Program-made: the position numbers and the translations under genes
Notes under the pieces: generated by a model
Database searches by the model: none
Seen by the model: only the letters and a program-made list of their open reading frames with translations
Told to the model about the DNA's origin: nothing
In this document: positions 1 to 6,791 of the stretch, in pieces
Layout: each line of letters opens with the position of its first letter
Position numbering within the stretch: the stretch's first letter is position 1
Assembly: GCF_903166585.1 (NCBI RefSeq)
Contig: NZ_CAESCM010000002.1
Span: forward strand, 434,001 to 498,000
Length of the DNA: 64,000 bases
Direction of reading: 5' to 3'
DNA from: Pedobacter ghigonis
GTDB taxonomy: Bacteria; Bacteroidota; Bacteroidia; Sphingobacteriales; Sphingobacteriaceae

Positions 1-397
1 AACCATCTCTGAATTCGTCGGTAATTACATATTTGATAAAACCTGCTGATAGGTTTTCCTTTTTGATGGTATTACCTTCAGGGCTTTTTAAGTCGCTTAT
101 ATTCAGGCTTACCGGGGCGGTGCCTTTTGTCCAGATCAGGATTTGGGTGTTTAGGGTTTCGCCTTTCCAGCCGTTCAATGCCCAGCTTTTATTGTTGTTT
201 ACTGTTGGCGGCACTTCGCGCGGAAAGCGTTGGTTGCTGCTTGCAAAGCTTAGGTTTAAACCGGCAGGTACTTTCGCCCATTGGGCAGTAACAGCATCTG
301 TACTTAATTTGGGTACTTTTTGGAGCGCCAAACTGGCATCTTGTGCATTAACCGTTGCAGCGGTTAATAGGGTTAAAATAAATAGAGAAAACTTCAT
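1..397 (-). CDS. Secreted DUF4091-like protein, N-terminal part (runs off left edge)
   Basis: The reverse strand is open from the ATG at 397 to the window edge (132 codons). It starts with a signal peptide (hydrophobic residues 4-15, then VNAQ before the mature part), so the product is exported. The mature part carries a WALNGWKGE stretch followed by a beta-strand rich segment ending in FIKYVITDEF. This pattern resembles the N-terminal sandwich domain of DUF4091 glycoside-hydrolase-like proteins of Bacteroidota; the family is recalled, not searched. The catalytic part would lie outside the window, so the activity cannot be judged. The gene runs leftward, away from the XRE/DUF2975 pair, and is probably transcribed from the 400-490 region. 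Confidence 0.7.
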   Translation of the reverse strand, partial: MKFSLFILTLLTAATVNAQDASLALQKVPKLSTDAVTAQWAKVPAGLNLSFASSNQRFPREVPPTVNNNKSWALNGWKGETLNTQILIWTKGTAPVSLNISDLKSPEGNTIKKENLSAGFIKYVITDEFRDG

Positions 398-488
398 AAT
401 CCACAAGTTAACAAATTGTAAATCATACTGTAGAAAGCATTTTTAGCGCAATCGTTTGTGTGAATGTAACAAAGATGATGCAAGGATA

Positions 489-532
489 TAGAAGGTTGGA
501 AGGTTAGGAGGTTGAAGGCTGGAAGGTTGATG
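489..532. repeat. Purine-rich AGGTTGGA-type tandem repeat
   Basis: About 44 bases built from imperfect copies of a 7-9 base unit (AAGGTTGG, AGGTTAGG, AGGTTGAAGG). Similar purine-rich stretches occur at 39108-39141 and 42350-42382, and inverted at 39224-39256, so this is a dispersed element rather than a one-off. It sits between the left-edge secreted gene and the 3' end of the XRE regulator and codes for nothing evident. Confidence 0.6.
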
Positions 533-546
533 GAGCAATTAAAATA

Positions 547-753
547 TCACTCACTGGTATATTCCAATAAATCGCCGGGCTGGCAATCCAATGCTTTACA
601 AATGGCCTCTAACGTGCTGAACCGGATAGCCTTTGCTTTTCCTGTTTTAAGGATAGACAGGTTGGCCAGGGTTAAATCAACTTTTCCCGAAAGTTCATTC
701 AACGACATTTTTCGTTTGGCCATCATCACATCTAAGTTTACGGTAATCGGCAT
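547..753 (-). CDS. Small XRE/Cro-C1-type HTH regulator (YozG-like)
   Basis: A 68-residue protein that is almost entirely one helix-turn-helix domain: AKRKMSLNELSGKVDLT (helices 1-2), then the recognition helix around LANLSILKTG, then FSTLEAICKALDCQPGDLLEY, the typical end of a Cro/C1-like domain. It should bind DNA as a dimer and has no sensor domain of its own. It starts 2 bases after the stop of the upstream DUF2975 membrane protein gene, so the two are co-transcribed. Small XRE regulators of this type are commonly paired with DUF2975 proteins, which supports a membrane-linked regulatory pair. The target and signal are unknown. Confidence 0.88.
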   Translation of the reverse strand: MPITVNLDVMMAKRKMSLNELSGKVDLTLANLSILKTGKAKAIRFSTLEAICKALDCQPGDLLEYTSE

Positions 754-755
754 AA

Positions 756-1280
756 TTATACAGTCAGTTCGTTTTCGGCCTGTAATTCTACCCCACGTTT
801 AAATATCTGCGAAATAATAAATACCAGTCCGGCAATAAATAAAAATTCAACGGCGGCATAATCAGCCTCCGGTTCACCCATTTGTTTCAATAGCCAGTTG
901 GCATGGATGTGGTTCAAAAGTGAAACAAACCAGGTGGCCAACAGCACATAACCAATTAAAGCAATCCGTTGTGATACGGCTGCCGTAAAAGGATTGGCTA
1001 AGTTAACTTTTGATAAGGTTTTTATCACCAGAAAAGCAATAAAAGCTTTCATACCGAGTAAAGAAAACATAAAATATACCTTAATACTGTATTGCCAGAA
1101 ACCAAGTTGCATGAGTTTATCTAAAGTTGCCCCCAGATAGAGGTTTTTGGTGATTTCGGGTTTAATGCAAGTTATTACATAAGAAACCAAAAGGGTGCCT
1201 GCTTCTACCATTAAACCAATAAAGGCTATCCAGGTTAAAACCAGCATAATGTTGAGGATCTTTTCGGTTGGCGTTTTCAT
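756..1280 (-). CDS. DUF2975 family integral membrane protein
   Basis: A 174-residue protein with four predicted membrane segments (about residues 11-38, 62-88, 104-124 and 143-163) and little else. Length, four-helix layout and position directly upstream of a small XRE regulator match the DUF2975 family, whose function is not established. The stop codon lies 2 bases before the regulator's start. I infer that the membrane protein may influence the regulator's activity, as in other pairs of this kind; nothing in the sequence names a ligand. The start at 1280 gives a short charged N-terminus before the first membrane helix. Confidence 0.82.
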   Translation of the reverse strand: MKTPTEKILNIMLVLTWIAFIGLMVEAGTLLVSYVITCIKPEITKNLYLGATLDKLMQLGFWQYSIKVYFMFSLLGMKAFIAFLVIKTLSKVNLANPFTAAVSQRIALIGYVLLATWFVSLLNHIHANWLLKQMGEPEADYAAVEFLFIAGLVFIISQIFKRGVELQAENELTV

Positions 1281-1352
1281 GCTTATTGATATTTCTGATT
1301 AACACTATCAAATATCAATAATATTTTATTGATAAACAATAAATTTATTTCA

Positions 1353-2153
1353 TTATTTAGATTTGGCATCTTTACGAAGCAGTTTGCTAACATGGCTTTC
1401 ATCGGTAAGCTCAAATTCGGCTGCAATTTGCTTTAGTCCGAATCGACCGCTGGCCATTCGCTGTTCGATTAAATGTTTGCGGTAATCGTTAATGTAGCTG
1501 CGAAGTGTAAATCCGGTGTTTCGCTTAAAATATGGCCCGATATAATCTTCAGATAGCTTAAAGTGTGCTGCCATTGCGCTTGCTTTTAACTGCTTAGGCT
1601 GGTAAATGTGCTTATGCAGGTAACAGAAAAGAGCCTGTATATCTTTTGTACGCTGGCTATTGCTTTTAATTTCGGGCATGTTGCGCTGCATAATATGCGA
1701 TAGGGTAAGGATTTGCGCCCAGATCAGCAATTCATTCTGCAGCATATTGTGCTTTAATGCCAATATAAGTGCAATTGTCTGGCTGGCAATCTGCTGGTCT
1801 TCTTCCGGGAAATTAAAACCTGAAAGGTGGGTTTCCCGGCTCTTGATCAGGTATTCCAATTGCCTGATCCCTAACGGGCTAACTTCGCTTTGATGGATGT
1901 AGATATCGGTAAATTTGATATAAACAAAATGTGTCTTTTCATCGATCTCAAAATAGTGTTCATCATCAGGACCGATTAAAAACAGGTTCCCCGATTGATA
2001 GGCAACAGGTAAATGGTTAATGAAATGAATACCTGAGCCAGATTTGACATAAATCAGCTCATAGTGGTTGTGCCTGTGCACAGGATGCGGCCATGCTGTT
2101 GCCTCGAACTCCGAAACCACAAGGGGTTGAAACTGGATGTATCGCTTGATCAT
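1353..2153 (-). CDS. AraC family transcriptional regulator with cupin sensor domain
   Basis: Residues about 15-100 form an AraC-type cupin sensor (HPVHRHNHYELIYVKSG is the usual metal/ligand-binding strand pair). The C-terminal 100 residues hold two helix-turn-helix motifs: MAAHFKLSEDYIGPYFKRNTG and the QIAAEFELTDESHVSKLLRK region. I chose the ATG at 2153 (MIKRYIQF), giving 266 residues; an ATG at 2174 would add seven residues without a domain role. The gene is divergent from the PRISE-type reductase starting at 2239, with an 85-base shared promoter region, so control of that reductase is likely. The inducer is unknown. Confidence 0.88.
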   Translation of the reverse strand: MIKRYIQFQPLVVSEFEATAWPHPVHRHNHYELIYVKSGSGIHFINHLPVAYQSGNLFLIGPDDEHYFEIDEKTHFVYIKFTDIYIHQSEVSPLGIRQLEYLIKSRETHLSGFNFPEEDQQIASQTIALILALKHNMLQNELLIWAQILTLSHIMQRNMPEIKSNSQRTKDIQALFCYLHKHIYQPKQLKASAMAAHFKLSEDYIGPYFKRNTGFTLRSYINDYRKHLIEQRMASGRFGLKQIAAEFELTDESHVSKLLRKDAKSK

Positions 2154-2238
2154 AGATTTATACAAATTTATCAAAGTATTTTACAAAAGCGCCTGGTGGG
2201 TTATGCTTCACCTTTGCATAGTATTAAAAAAAACAGCA

Positions 2239-3300
2239 ATGAAAAACATTAAAACCGCACTCGTAGTAGGTGCAAACGGGGTAATTGGAAGCAAGCTGAT
2301 TGAGCATTTGGAAAGTTTGGACAATTGGAATATTATTGGTTTATCGCGTAGAGGAGGCTTAAGCACAAATAAAACACAATACCTCGCTGTTGATTTACTG
2401 AACGAGGCAGAAAGCAAACAGCAATTGAGTAAACTGCGCGAGGTAACACATATTTTTTATGCTGCTTACCAGGACCGGTCGGATTGGGCCGGCCTTGTTG
2501 CCCCAAACATGGCCATGCTGGTTAATGTAGTTAATGCAATCGAAAGTGTAGCGGATAACCTGCAACACGTAAGTTTAATGCAAGGCTATAAAGTTTATGG
2601 TGCACACTATGGGCCATTTAAAACACCTGCAAAAGAAAGTGATGGTGGGCACATGCCTCCTGAGTTTAATGTAGCACAGCAAGAATTTTTAACAGATCGT
2701 CAAAAGGGTAAAAAATGGACCTGGTCGGCACTCAGGCCTTCTGTTGTTGCCGGAACAGCTTTGGGCAACCCCATGAACCTCGTGATGGTTATAGCCGTAT
2801 ATGCTTCAATTTCGAAAAAATTAGGTATACCCCTTCGTTTTCCGGGTAAACCTGGAGCATATGATAAGTTGATGGATATTACCGATGCCGGATTACTGGC
2901 AAAAGCTACAATTTGGGCTGCTACAAATGAAGCATGTGCCAACCAGGCTTTTAACATTACCAATGGGGATTTAATCAGATGGAACGACCTTTGGCCAAAA
3001 ATTGCTAGCTACTTTAAAATGGAAACTGCTACTCCCTTACCAATGCCTTTACAGCAAGTGATGGCCGATAAGGCCGCAATATGGACAGATATACAGGCCA
3101 GTTACGGTTTAGCCAATACGAGTTACGAAACAGTATCTTCATGGGCTTTCGGCGATTTTGTTTTTTCATGGGATTACGACTTCTTTTCTGACGGAACCAA
3201 AGCAAGAAGGCTTGGCTTTAATGAATATATAGACACTGAAAAGATGTTCTTCGATTTATTTGACGAACTTAAGCGTCAGAAAATTATTCCTGAAATTTAG
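2239..3300 (+). CDS. NAD(P)-dependent SDR of the PRISE (progesterone 5-beta-reductase/iridoid synthase-like) type
   Basis: 353 residues. A Rossmann nucleotide-binding motif GANGVIG lies at residues 11-17. The central YKVYGAHYGPFKTP segment and the RPSVVAG...MNLVMVIAVYA segment, followed by PLRFPG, are hallmarks of the PRISE group of extended SDRs, which reduce activated C=C bonds (enones) with NADPH. The substrate here is unknown. The reading frame is open further upstream to 2137, but that part is the AraC promoter region; the ATG at 2239 fits the fold. It is divergent from the AraC regulator and ends in a bidirectional terminator shared with the convergent SDR gene. Confidence 0.85.
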   Translation: MKNIKTALVVGANGVIGSKLIEHLESLDNWNIIGLSRRGGLSTNKTQYLAVDLLNEAESKQQLSKLREVTHIFYAAYQDRSDWAGLVAPNMAMLVNVVNAIESVADNLQHVSLMQGYKVYGAHYGPFKTPAKESDGGHMPPEFNVAQQEFLTDRQKGKKWTWSALRPSVVAGTALGNPMNLVMVIAVYASISKKLGIPLRFPGKPGAYDKLMDITDAGLLAKATIWAATNEACANQAFNITNGDLIRWNDLWPKIASYFKMETATPLPMPLQQVMADKAAIWTDIQASYGLANTSYETVSSWAFGDFVFSWDYDFFSDGTKARRLGFNEYIDTEKMFFDLFDELKRQKIIPEI

Positions 3301-3322
3301 GGTTAGAAGAATGGTTTAAACT

Positions 3323-3358
3323 AAAAAGCAAAGCAACCGGCTGGCTACTTTGCTTTTT
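3323..3358. terminator. Bidirectional terminator between convergent genes
   Basis: Perfect 11-base inverted repeat AAAAAGCAAAG / CTTTGCTTTTT with a 14-base loop. The A-rich 5' arm and T-rich 3' arm give a U-tract in both directions, which suits the convergent reductase (ends 3300) and SDR (reverse strand, ends 3371). Confidence 0.85.
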
Positions 3359-3370
3359 AATGGAGTATAT

Positions 3371-4126
3371 CTAAAGGTTATACATCCCGCCATCCACAAT
3401 CAACTCCGATCCTAAAATAAACGAAGAGTCATCGGAAGCGAAGAAGGTAATCGTTTTCGCAATTTCTTCGGCATCGCCAAACCTGCCTACCGGAATTTTT
3501 TGGGTGAGGCTGTCGCCCATTTGCTTTAAATCTTCGTTAGATAAACCAAGTTTATCGGTGCTGTGCAATGGTGTAACAACCGGACCAGGGCTCACGGCAT
3601 TTACCCTGATTTTGCGATCGGTTAATTCGGCCGAAAGGTTTTTGGCCAGGGTTAGCAACGCTGCTTTACTGGCTGCGTAAACTGTAGCACCTGCCATACC
3701 AATGTGGGCGTTTATAGAAGTGTTTAATATAATCGAACCACCGTTATTGATTAATGGTAACAATTGTTGTAAACTGAAATAAGCACCTTTAAAATTGATG
3801 TTCATAATTTCATCAAATGTTTCTTCGGTCATGGAGGCCAGGGCATCAAACTTTCCTACTCCGGCATTTATCACAACAATATCGAGTGATGGTGTAATGG
3901 TTTTTACCTGCTCGGCCAGTTTGGTTACTTCTTCCATGTATGCGCTGTCCGAAATTATGCCGTAAGCATTGTTGCCCAGCTGGGCTATTGCTTCATTTAC
4001 GGATTGCTCATTTCTGCCTGTGATGATTACTTTTGCACCCTGAGCTAAAAAATCTTTTGCTGTTGCGAAACCTATGCCGCTATTTCCGCCGGTGATGATG
4101 GCGGTTTTACCTTCTAATTTTTTCAT
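3371..4126 (-). CDS. Classical short-chain dehydrogenase/reductase
   Basis: 251 residues, the standard length for classical SDRs. The cofactor motif TGGNSGIG is at residues 12-19, NAG at 87-89, the catalytic Asn at 111, Ser at 137 and the YxxxK pair at Tyr150 and Lys154, so the enzyme should be active. Arg38 (TGRN) after the second strand suggests a preference for NADP(H). The C-terminal SSFILGSELIVDGGM is the usual family ending. It is divergent from an HxlR regulator, with 132 bases between the chosen starts, a layout typical of HxlR-controlled redox enzymes. The substrate cannot be deduced. Confidence 0.88.
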   Translation of the reverse strand: MKKLEGKTAIITGGNSGIGFATAKDFLAQGAKVIITGRNEQSVNEAIAQLGNNAYGIISDSAYMEEVTKLAEQVKTITPSLDIVVINAGVGKFDALASMTEETFDEIMNINFKGAYFSLQQLLPLINNGGSIILNTSINAHIGMAGATVYAASKAALLTLAKNLSAELTDRKIRVNAVSPGPVVTPLHSTDKLGLSNEDLKQMGDSLTQKIPVGRFGDAEEIAKTITFFASDDSSFILGSELIVDGGMYNL

Positions 4127-4178
4127 TATCTTTATGTTTTAATAGATCAAAGAGACGGCTAATCTCAATATCCATCAA

Positions 4179-4210
4179 GTAGGTACTTTTTAGTTCGGTA
4201 CGTACTTTTT
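4179..4210. promoter_or_regulatory. Candidate HxlR operator in divergent promoter
   Basis: Between the SDR and HxlR genes GTACTTTTT occurs at 4183-4191 and again at 4202-4210, 19 bases apart, with an AGTAGGTACT inverted repeat at 4179-4188 and GGTACGTAC at 4197-4205. HxlR-family sites are often short TACT/AGTA inverted repeats, so this is a plausible operator; binding is inferred. Confidence 0.4.
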
Positions 4211-4258
4211 TGTAAGAAATGACCTCATTTTCTTTAAATGCCTGTAGCAAAATTTTAT

Positions 4259-4672
4259 ATGACAAAGAAAAGACAAGCCTATTATACCTGCTCAATGGAA
4301 GCTGCCCTAAATGTAATCGGGGGGAAATGGAAACTCACCATTTTGAACCGTTTATTATCGGGCCCTAAGCGTTATGGCGAACTTCACCGCAGTGTGGCAG
4401 GCATTACCGAAAAAATGCTTACCCAACAGCTGAGGGAACTTGAAGAAGATCAGATTATAGAACGTACCATTTATCCCGTAGTGCCGCCAAGGGTAGAATA
4501 TGCTTTTACTGAGTCGGGCAAAAAGCTGGGCGACGTTTTTAAAGCTTTAGAAATATGGGGAAGTAATTTTCAGCACCGCATAAATCCAATATCGGGCAAT
4601 GCCGATCACGATAAAAGCTGTTACGCATTTAAAGAGGAAGAACAGCCAGACCAACTTATCCACAACCCATAA
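4259..4672 (+). CDS. HxlR family winged-helix regulator
   Basis: 137 residues from the ATG at 4259 (MTKKRQAYYTCS); an in-frame ATG at 4238 would add seven residues lying in the promoter. The body is a single HxlR winged helix: CSMEAALNVIGGKWKLTIL, then LHRSVAGITEKMLTQQLREL (recognition helix region), then YPVVPPRVEYAFTESGKKL (wing). The early Cys (residue 11, before MEAALNVIGGKW) is the position used for thiol or electrophile sensing in several HxlR regulators, so a redox or electrophile response is possible. It probably controls the divergent SDR. Confidence 0.9.
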   Translation: MTKKRQAYYTCSMEAALNVIGGKWKLTILNRLLSGPKRYGELHRSVAGITEKMLTQQLRELEEDQIIERTIYPVVPPRVEYAFTESGKKLGDVFKALEIWGSNFQHRINPISGNADHDKSCYAFKEEEQPDQLIHNP

Positions 4673-4703
4673 GCACATCCTGATTTAATTTAAAGGAAAA
4701 TCA

Positions 4704-4711
4704 GATATTTG
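4704..4711 (+). promoter_or_regulatory. Possible -7 box of the SulP gene
   Basis: GATATTTG matches seven of eight positions of the Bacteroidota -7 consensus TAnnTTTG and lies 26 bases before the SulP start. No clear TTG at -33 was found, so this is weak. Confidence 0.3.
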
Positions 4712-4736
4712 CAGCAGCTTATCTTTTTATCCCTTT

Positions 4737-6272
4737 ATGAAACCCTACCTGCAGCTTTTCGATTTTTCGAAGAAAATTAATTACCGGACTGAAATTCTTG
4801 CAGGCTTAACCGTTGCCATGACCATGATTCCCGAATCATTGTCGTTTGCCATACTTGCAGGCTTCCCTCCGCTAACTGGTTTGTACGCTGCTTTTATTAT
4901 GGGCCTGGTTACGGCCATTTTAGGTGGCCGGCCTGGTTTGGTTTCGGGCGGGGCAGGGGCGACCGTAATTGTGCTGATTGCTTTAATGAAAACGCAGGGT
5001 ATCGAATACGTTTTTGCTGCGGTAGCCCTCGCAGGGGTAATTCAGATTTTAGTAGGCTTGTTCAGGCTGGGCAAATTTGTAAGGCTTGTACCTCAACCGG
5101 TAATGTTCGGTTTTGTAAACGGATTAGCAGTAATTATTTTCATGTCGCAATTGCAACAGTTTAAAACTTTGGTAAATGGTACCGAAGTATGGCTAAGCGG
5201 CCCATCTTTATATACCATGCTTGGACTGGTATTGTTAACGGTTGCCATTGTAATTGTTCTGCCGAAAATTACCAAAGCAGTGCCGGCATCGCTGGTGGCC
5301 ATTATTGCTGTTTTTATAATTGTGCTGGGTTTCGGCATCCATACCAAACTGGTTAAGGATATTGCGTCTGTAGCGGGTGGTTTTCCTCCGTTTCATATCC
5401 CCAATGTGCCCTTAAACCTCGAGATGCTTAAAATTATCTTCCCTTATTCGCTTATTATGGCAGGGGTAGGCTTAACCGAGGGGTTGCTAACCTTAAATCT
5501 GGTTGATGAGATTACAGCCACCAAAGGAAACCGCAACCGCGAAAGTATAGCGCAGGGCGTGGCCAATATCTTAAATGGGTTTTTTACTGGTATGGGTGGT
5601 TGCCCGATGATTGCACAAACCCTGGTTAACCTTTCGGCAGGGGCAAGGGCACGCTTATCGGGCATTGTTGCGGCGCTAACCATTTTGCTTATTATTTTAA
5701 TAGGTGCCCCGGTAATAGACCGTGTGCCCATGGCTGCTTTGGTGGGGGTAATGATGATGGTTGCCATTGGTACATTTGAGTGGATGAGTTTTAAGGTAAT
5801 TAATAAAATGCCTAAGCAGGATATTGTAATCGGTATTTTGGTGGCATTAATTACCATCTGGCTGCATAACCTGGCGCTGGCTGTACTGGTTGGGGTAATT
5901 ATTTCGGCACTGGTGTTTGCCTGGGAAAGTTCTAAACGCATCAGGGCTAACCAATATATAGATGAAACCGGTACAAAGCATTACGAACTATTCGGTCCTT
6001 TGTTTTTTGGCTCAGTGTCTAATTTCAATGCCTTGTTTGATATTGCCGGCGATCCTGAAAATATAACAGTAGATTTTAAGCACAGCAGGGTTTTCGATAT
6101 GTCGGGGATTGATGCCTTAAATAAGCTAACTGAAAAGTACCAGGGTGCTGATAAAAAGTTACAGTTAATGCACCTGAGCGATGACTGTAAACGGCTGCTT
6201 AAAAATGCCGATAAAATTATTCAGGTTAATATTGTTGAAGACCCCACATACCGCGTGGCAACCGAAAGATAA
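4737..6272 (+). CDS. SulP family anion transporter with C-terminal STAS domain
   Basis: 511 residues in the inner membrane. The N-terminal AGLTVAMTMIPESLSFA and GLYAAFIMGLV segments are the SulP signature region, followed by about ten to twelve more hydrophobic segments up to residue 400. A short STAS domain follows (about 417-505, ITVDFKHSRVFDMSGIDALNKL). SulP proteins carry sulfate, bicarbonate, molybdate or other anions; the sequence does not decide which. The gene stands alone, 64 bases after the HxlR gene and on the same strand, with more than 500 bases of non-coding DNA behind it. No obvious terminator follows. Confidence 0.88.
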   Translation: MKPYLQLFDFSKKINYRTEILAGLTVAMTMIPESLSFAILAGFPPLTGLYAAFIMGLVTAILGGRPGLVSGGAGATVIVLIALMKTQGIEYVFAAVALAGVIQILVGLFRLGKFVRLVPQPVMFGFVNGLAVIIFMSQLQQFKTLVNGTEVWLSGPSLYTMLGLVLLTVAIVIVLPKITKAVPASLVAIIAVFIIVLGFGIHTKLVKDIASVAGGFPPFHIPNVPLNLEMLKIIFPYSLIMAGVGLTEGLLTLNLVDEITATKGNRNRESIAQGVANILNGFFTGMGGCPMIAQTLVNLSAGARARLSGIVAALTILLIILIGAPVIDRVPMAALVGVMMMVAIGTFEWMSFKVINKMPKQDIVIGILVALITIWLHNLALAVLVGVIISALVFAWESSKRIRANQYIDETGTKHYELFGPLFFGSVSNFNALFDIAGDPENITVDFKHSRVFDMSGIDALNKLTEKYQGADKKLQLMHLSDDCKRLLKNADKIIQVNIVEDPTYRVATER

Positions 6273-6400
6273 TTCCATCTACATTGCGGCTGCCAATCCG
6301 TTTTCCTTCCTCAAAGGGTAACATACTTGCTATGTTTTATCAAATCTTTTACACAGGCTGAAAGGCTTACGGCTTTCGTATCTTAAATGTTGCTTTTTGC

Positions 6401-6415
6401 TAAAACGTTTAACTA
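6401..6415. promoter_or_regulatory. TAAAACGTTTAACTA operator-like site
   Basis: This 15-base sequence occurs identically at 25036-25050 in front of the glutaminase-type gene. Its AAACGTTT core is palindromic and resembles binding sites of LacI-family regulators (established for the family, inferred here). It lies 391 bases upstream of the first SusC start. Confidence 0.5.
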
Positions 6416-6615
6416 GTTCTGGAATTTGTAACTAAAAAGCGCCTGTTTTATTGTACGCTGAGCCTCAGTTTTTCGTTAAATCCTGTTTTATAGGATGTTA
6501 AAATATCAACATATTTTATCAATATTTAATTTTTTATCTGTCTGTTCGACAATTATTTTAAAATAATTAAATATTATGCTGTCATTTTATAAAAATTTCA
6601 TAAAAATGACAATTC

Positions 6616-6637
6616 AATATTAAAACGTTTTAGTATT
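6616..6637. promoter_or_regulatory. Palindromic operator over the -33 region of the large operon
   Basis: 22-base inverted repeat with one mismatched pair (6620/6633); the central TAAAACGTTTTA is a perfect palindrome. It ends 3 bases before a perfect -7 box, so a protein bound here would cover the -33 element. The central ACGT fits a LacI/GalR-type site. Confidence 0.62.
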
Positions 6638-6640
6638 ATA

Positions 6641-6648
6641 TATATTTG
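6641..6648 (+). promoter_or_regulatory. -7 promoter box (TATATTTG) of the large operon
   Basis: Eight of eight matches to the Bacteroidota consensus TAnnTTTG. The start point would fall near 6655, giving an mRNA leader of about 135 bases before the SusC start at 6792. The usual -33 TTG is not clear; a palindrome occupies that position, which suggests activator-dependent or repressed transcription. Confidence 0.6.
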
Positions 6649-6669
6649 ATTTAACCAAATACTAATTAT

Positions 6670-6747
6670 ATGAGAATTACTAACCTTTACTACCAAACTA
6701 CCAGTCTTCGTGACCTGAGATCCTTCTTGCCGTTTCCGAAAAATTAA
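6670..6747 (+). CDS. Possible 25-residue leader peptide
   Basis: An ATG 22 bases after the -7 box opens a 25-codon frame (begins MRITNLYYQ, ends FLPFPKN) with its stop at 6745, 44 bases before the SusC start. It would be the first open frame on the predicted transcript. The peptide has no signal sequence or known motif. It may be a translated leader or merely a chance frame in the 5' UTR; only its position supports it. Confidence 0.3.
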   Translation: MRITNLYYQTTSLRDLRSFLPFPKN

Positions 6748-6791
6748 GTTTTAGCAATCCATTTTTTTTACCAATTAAAGATCCATTAACT

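Larger units (their letters stand above)
6273..6791 (+). other. Long regulatory intergenic region before the large SusC/SusD operon
   Basis: 519 AT-rich bases. It holds a TAAAACGTTTAACTA site (6401-6415), a 22-base near-perfect palindrome (6616-6637), a perfect -7 box (6641-6648) and a 25-codon open frame (6670-6747), each listed separately. GAAAG/CTTTC at about 6359-6378 could form a weak hairpin after SulP but has no T-run. Nothing else was recognised. Confidence 0.7.

Noticed and set aside
33..446. 137-codon open frame on the + strand
   Set aside because: It lies antisense to the left-edge secreted protein, whose reverse-strand frame has a signal peptide and family-like motifs; the + frame shows none.
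4107..4295. 62-codon reverse frame over the SDR/HxlR start region
   Set aside because: It covers the divergent promoter and overlaps both gene starts; no domain is visible.
5444..5941. 165-codon reverse frame inside the SulP gene
   Set aside because: Antisense to conserved membrane segments; its composition (Ile/Thr/Pro rich) is what the complement of SulP codons gives.
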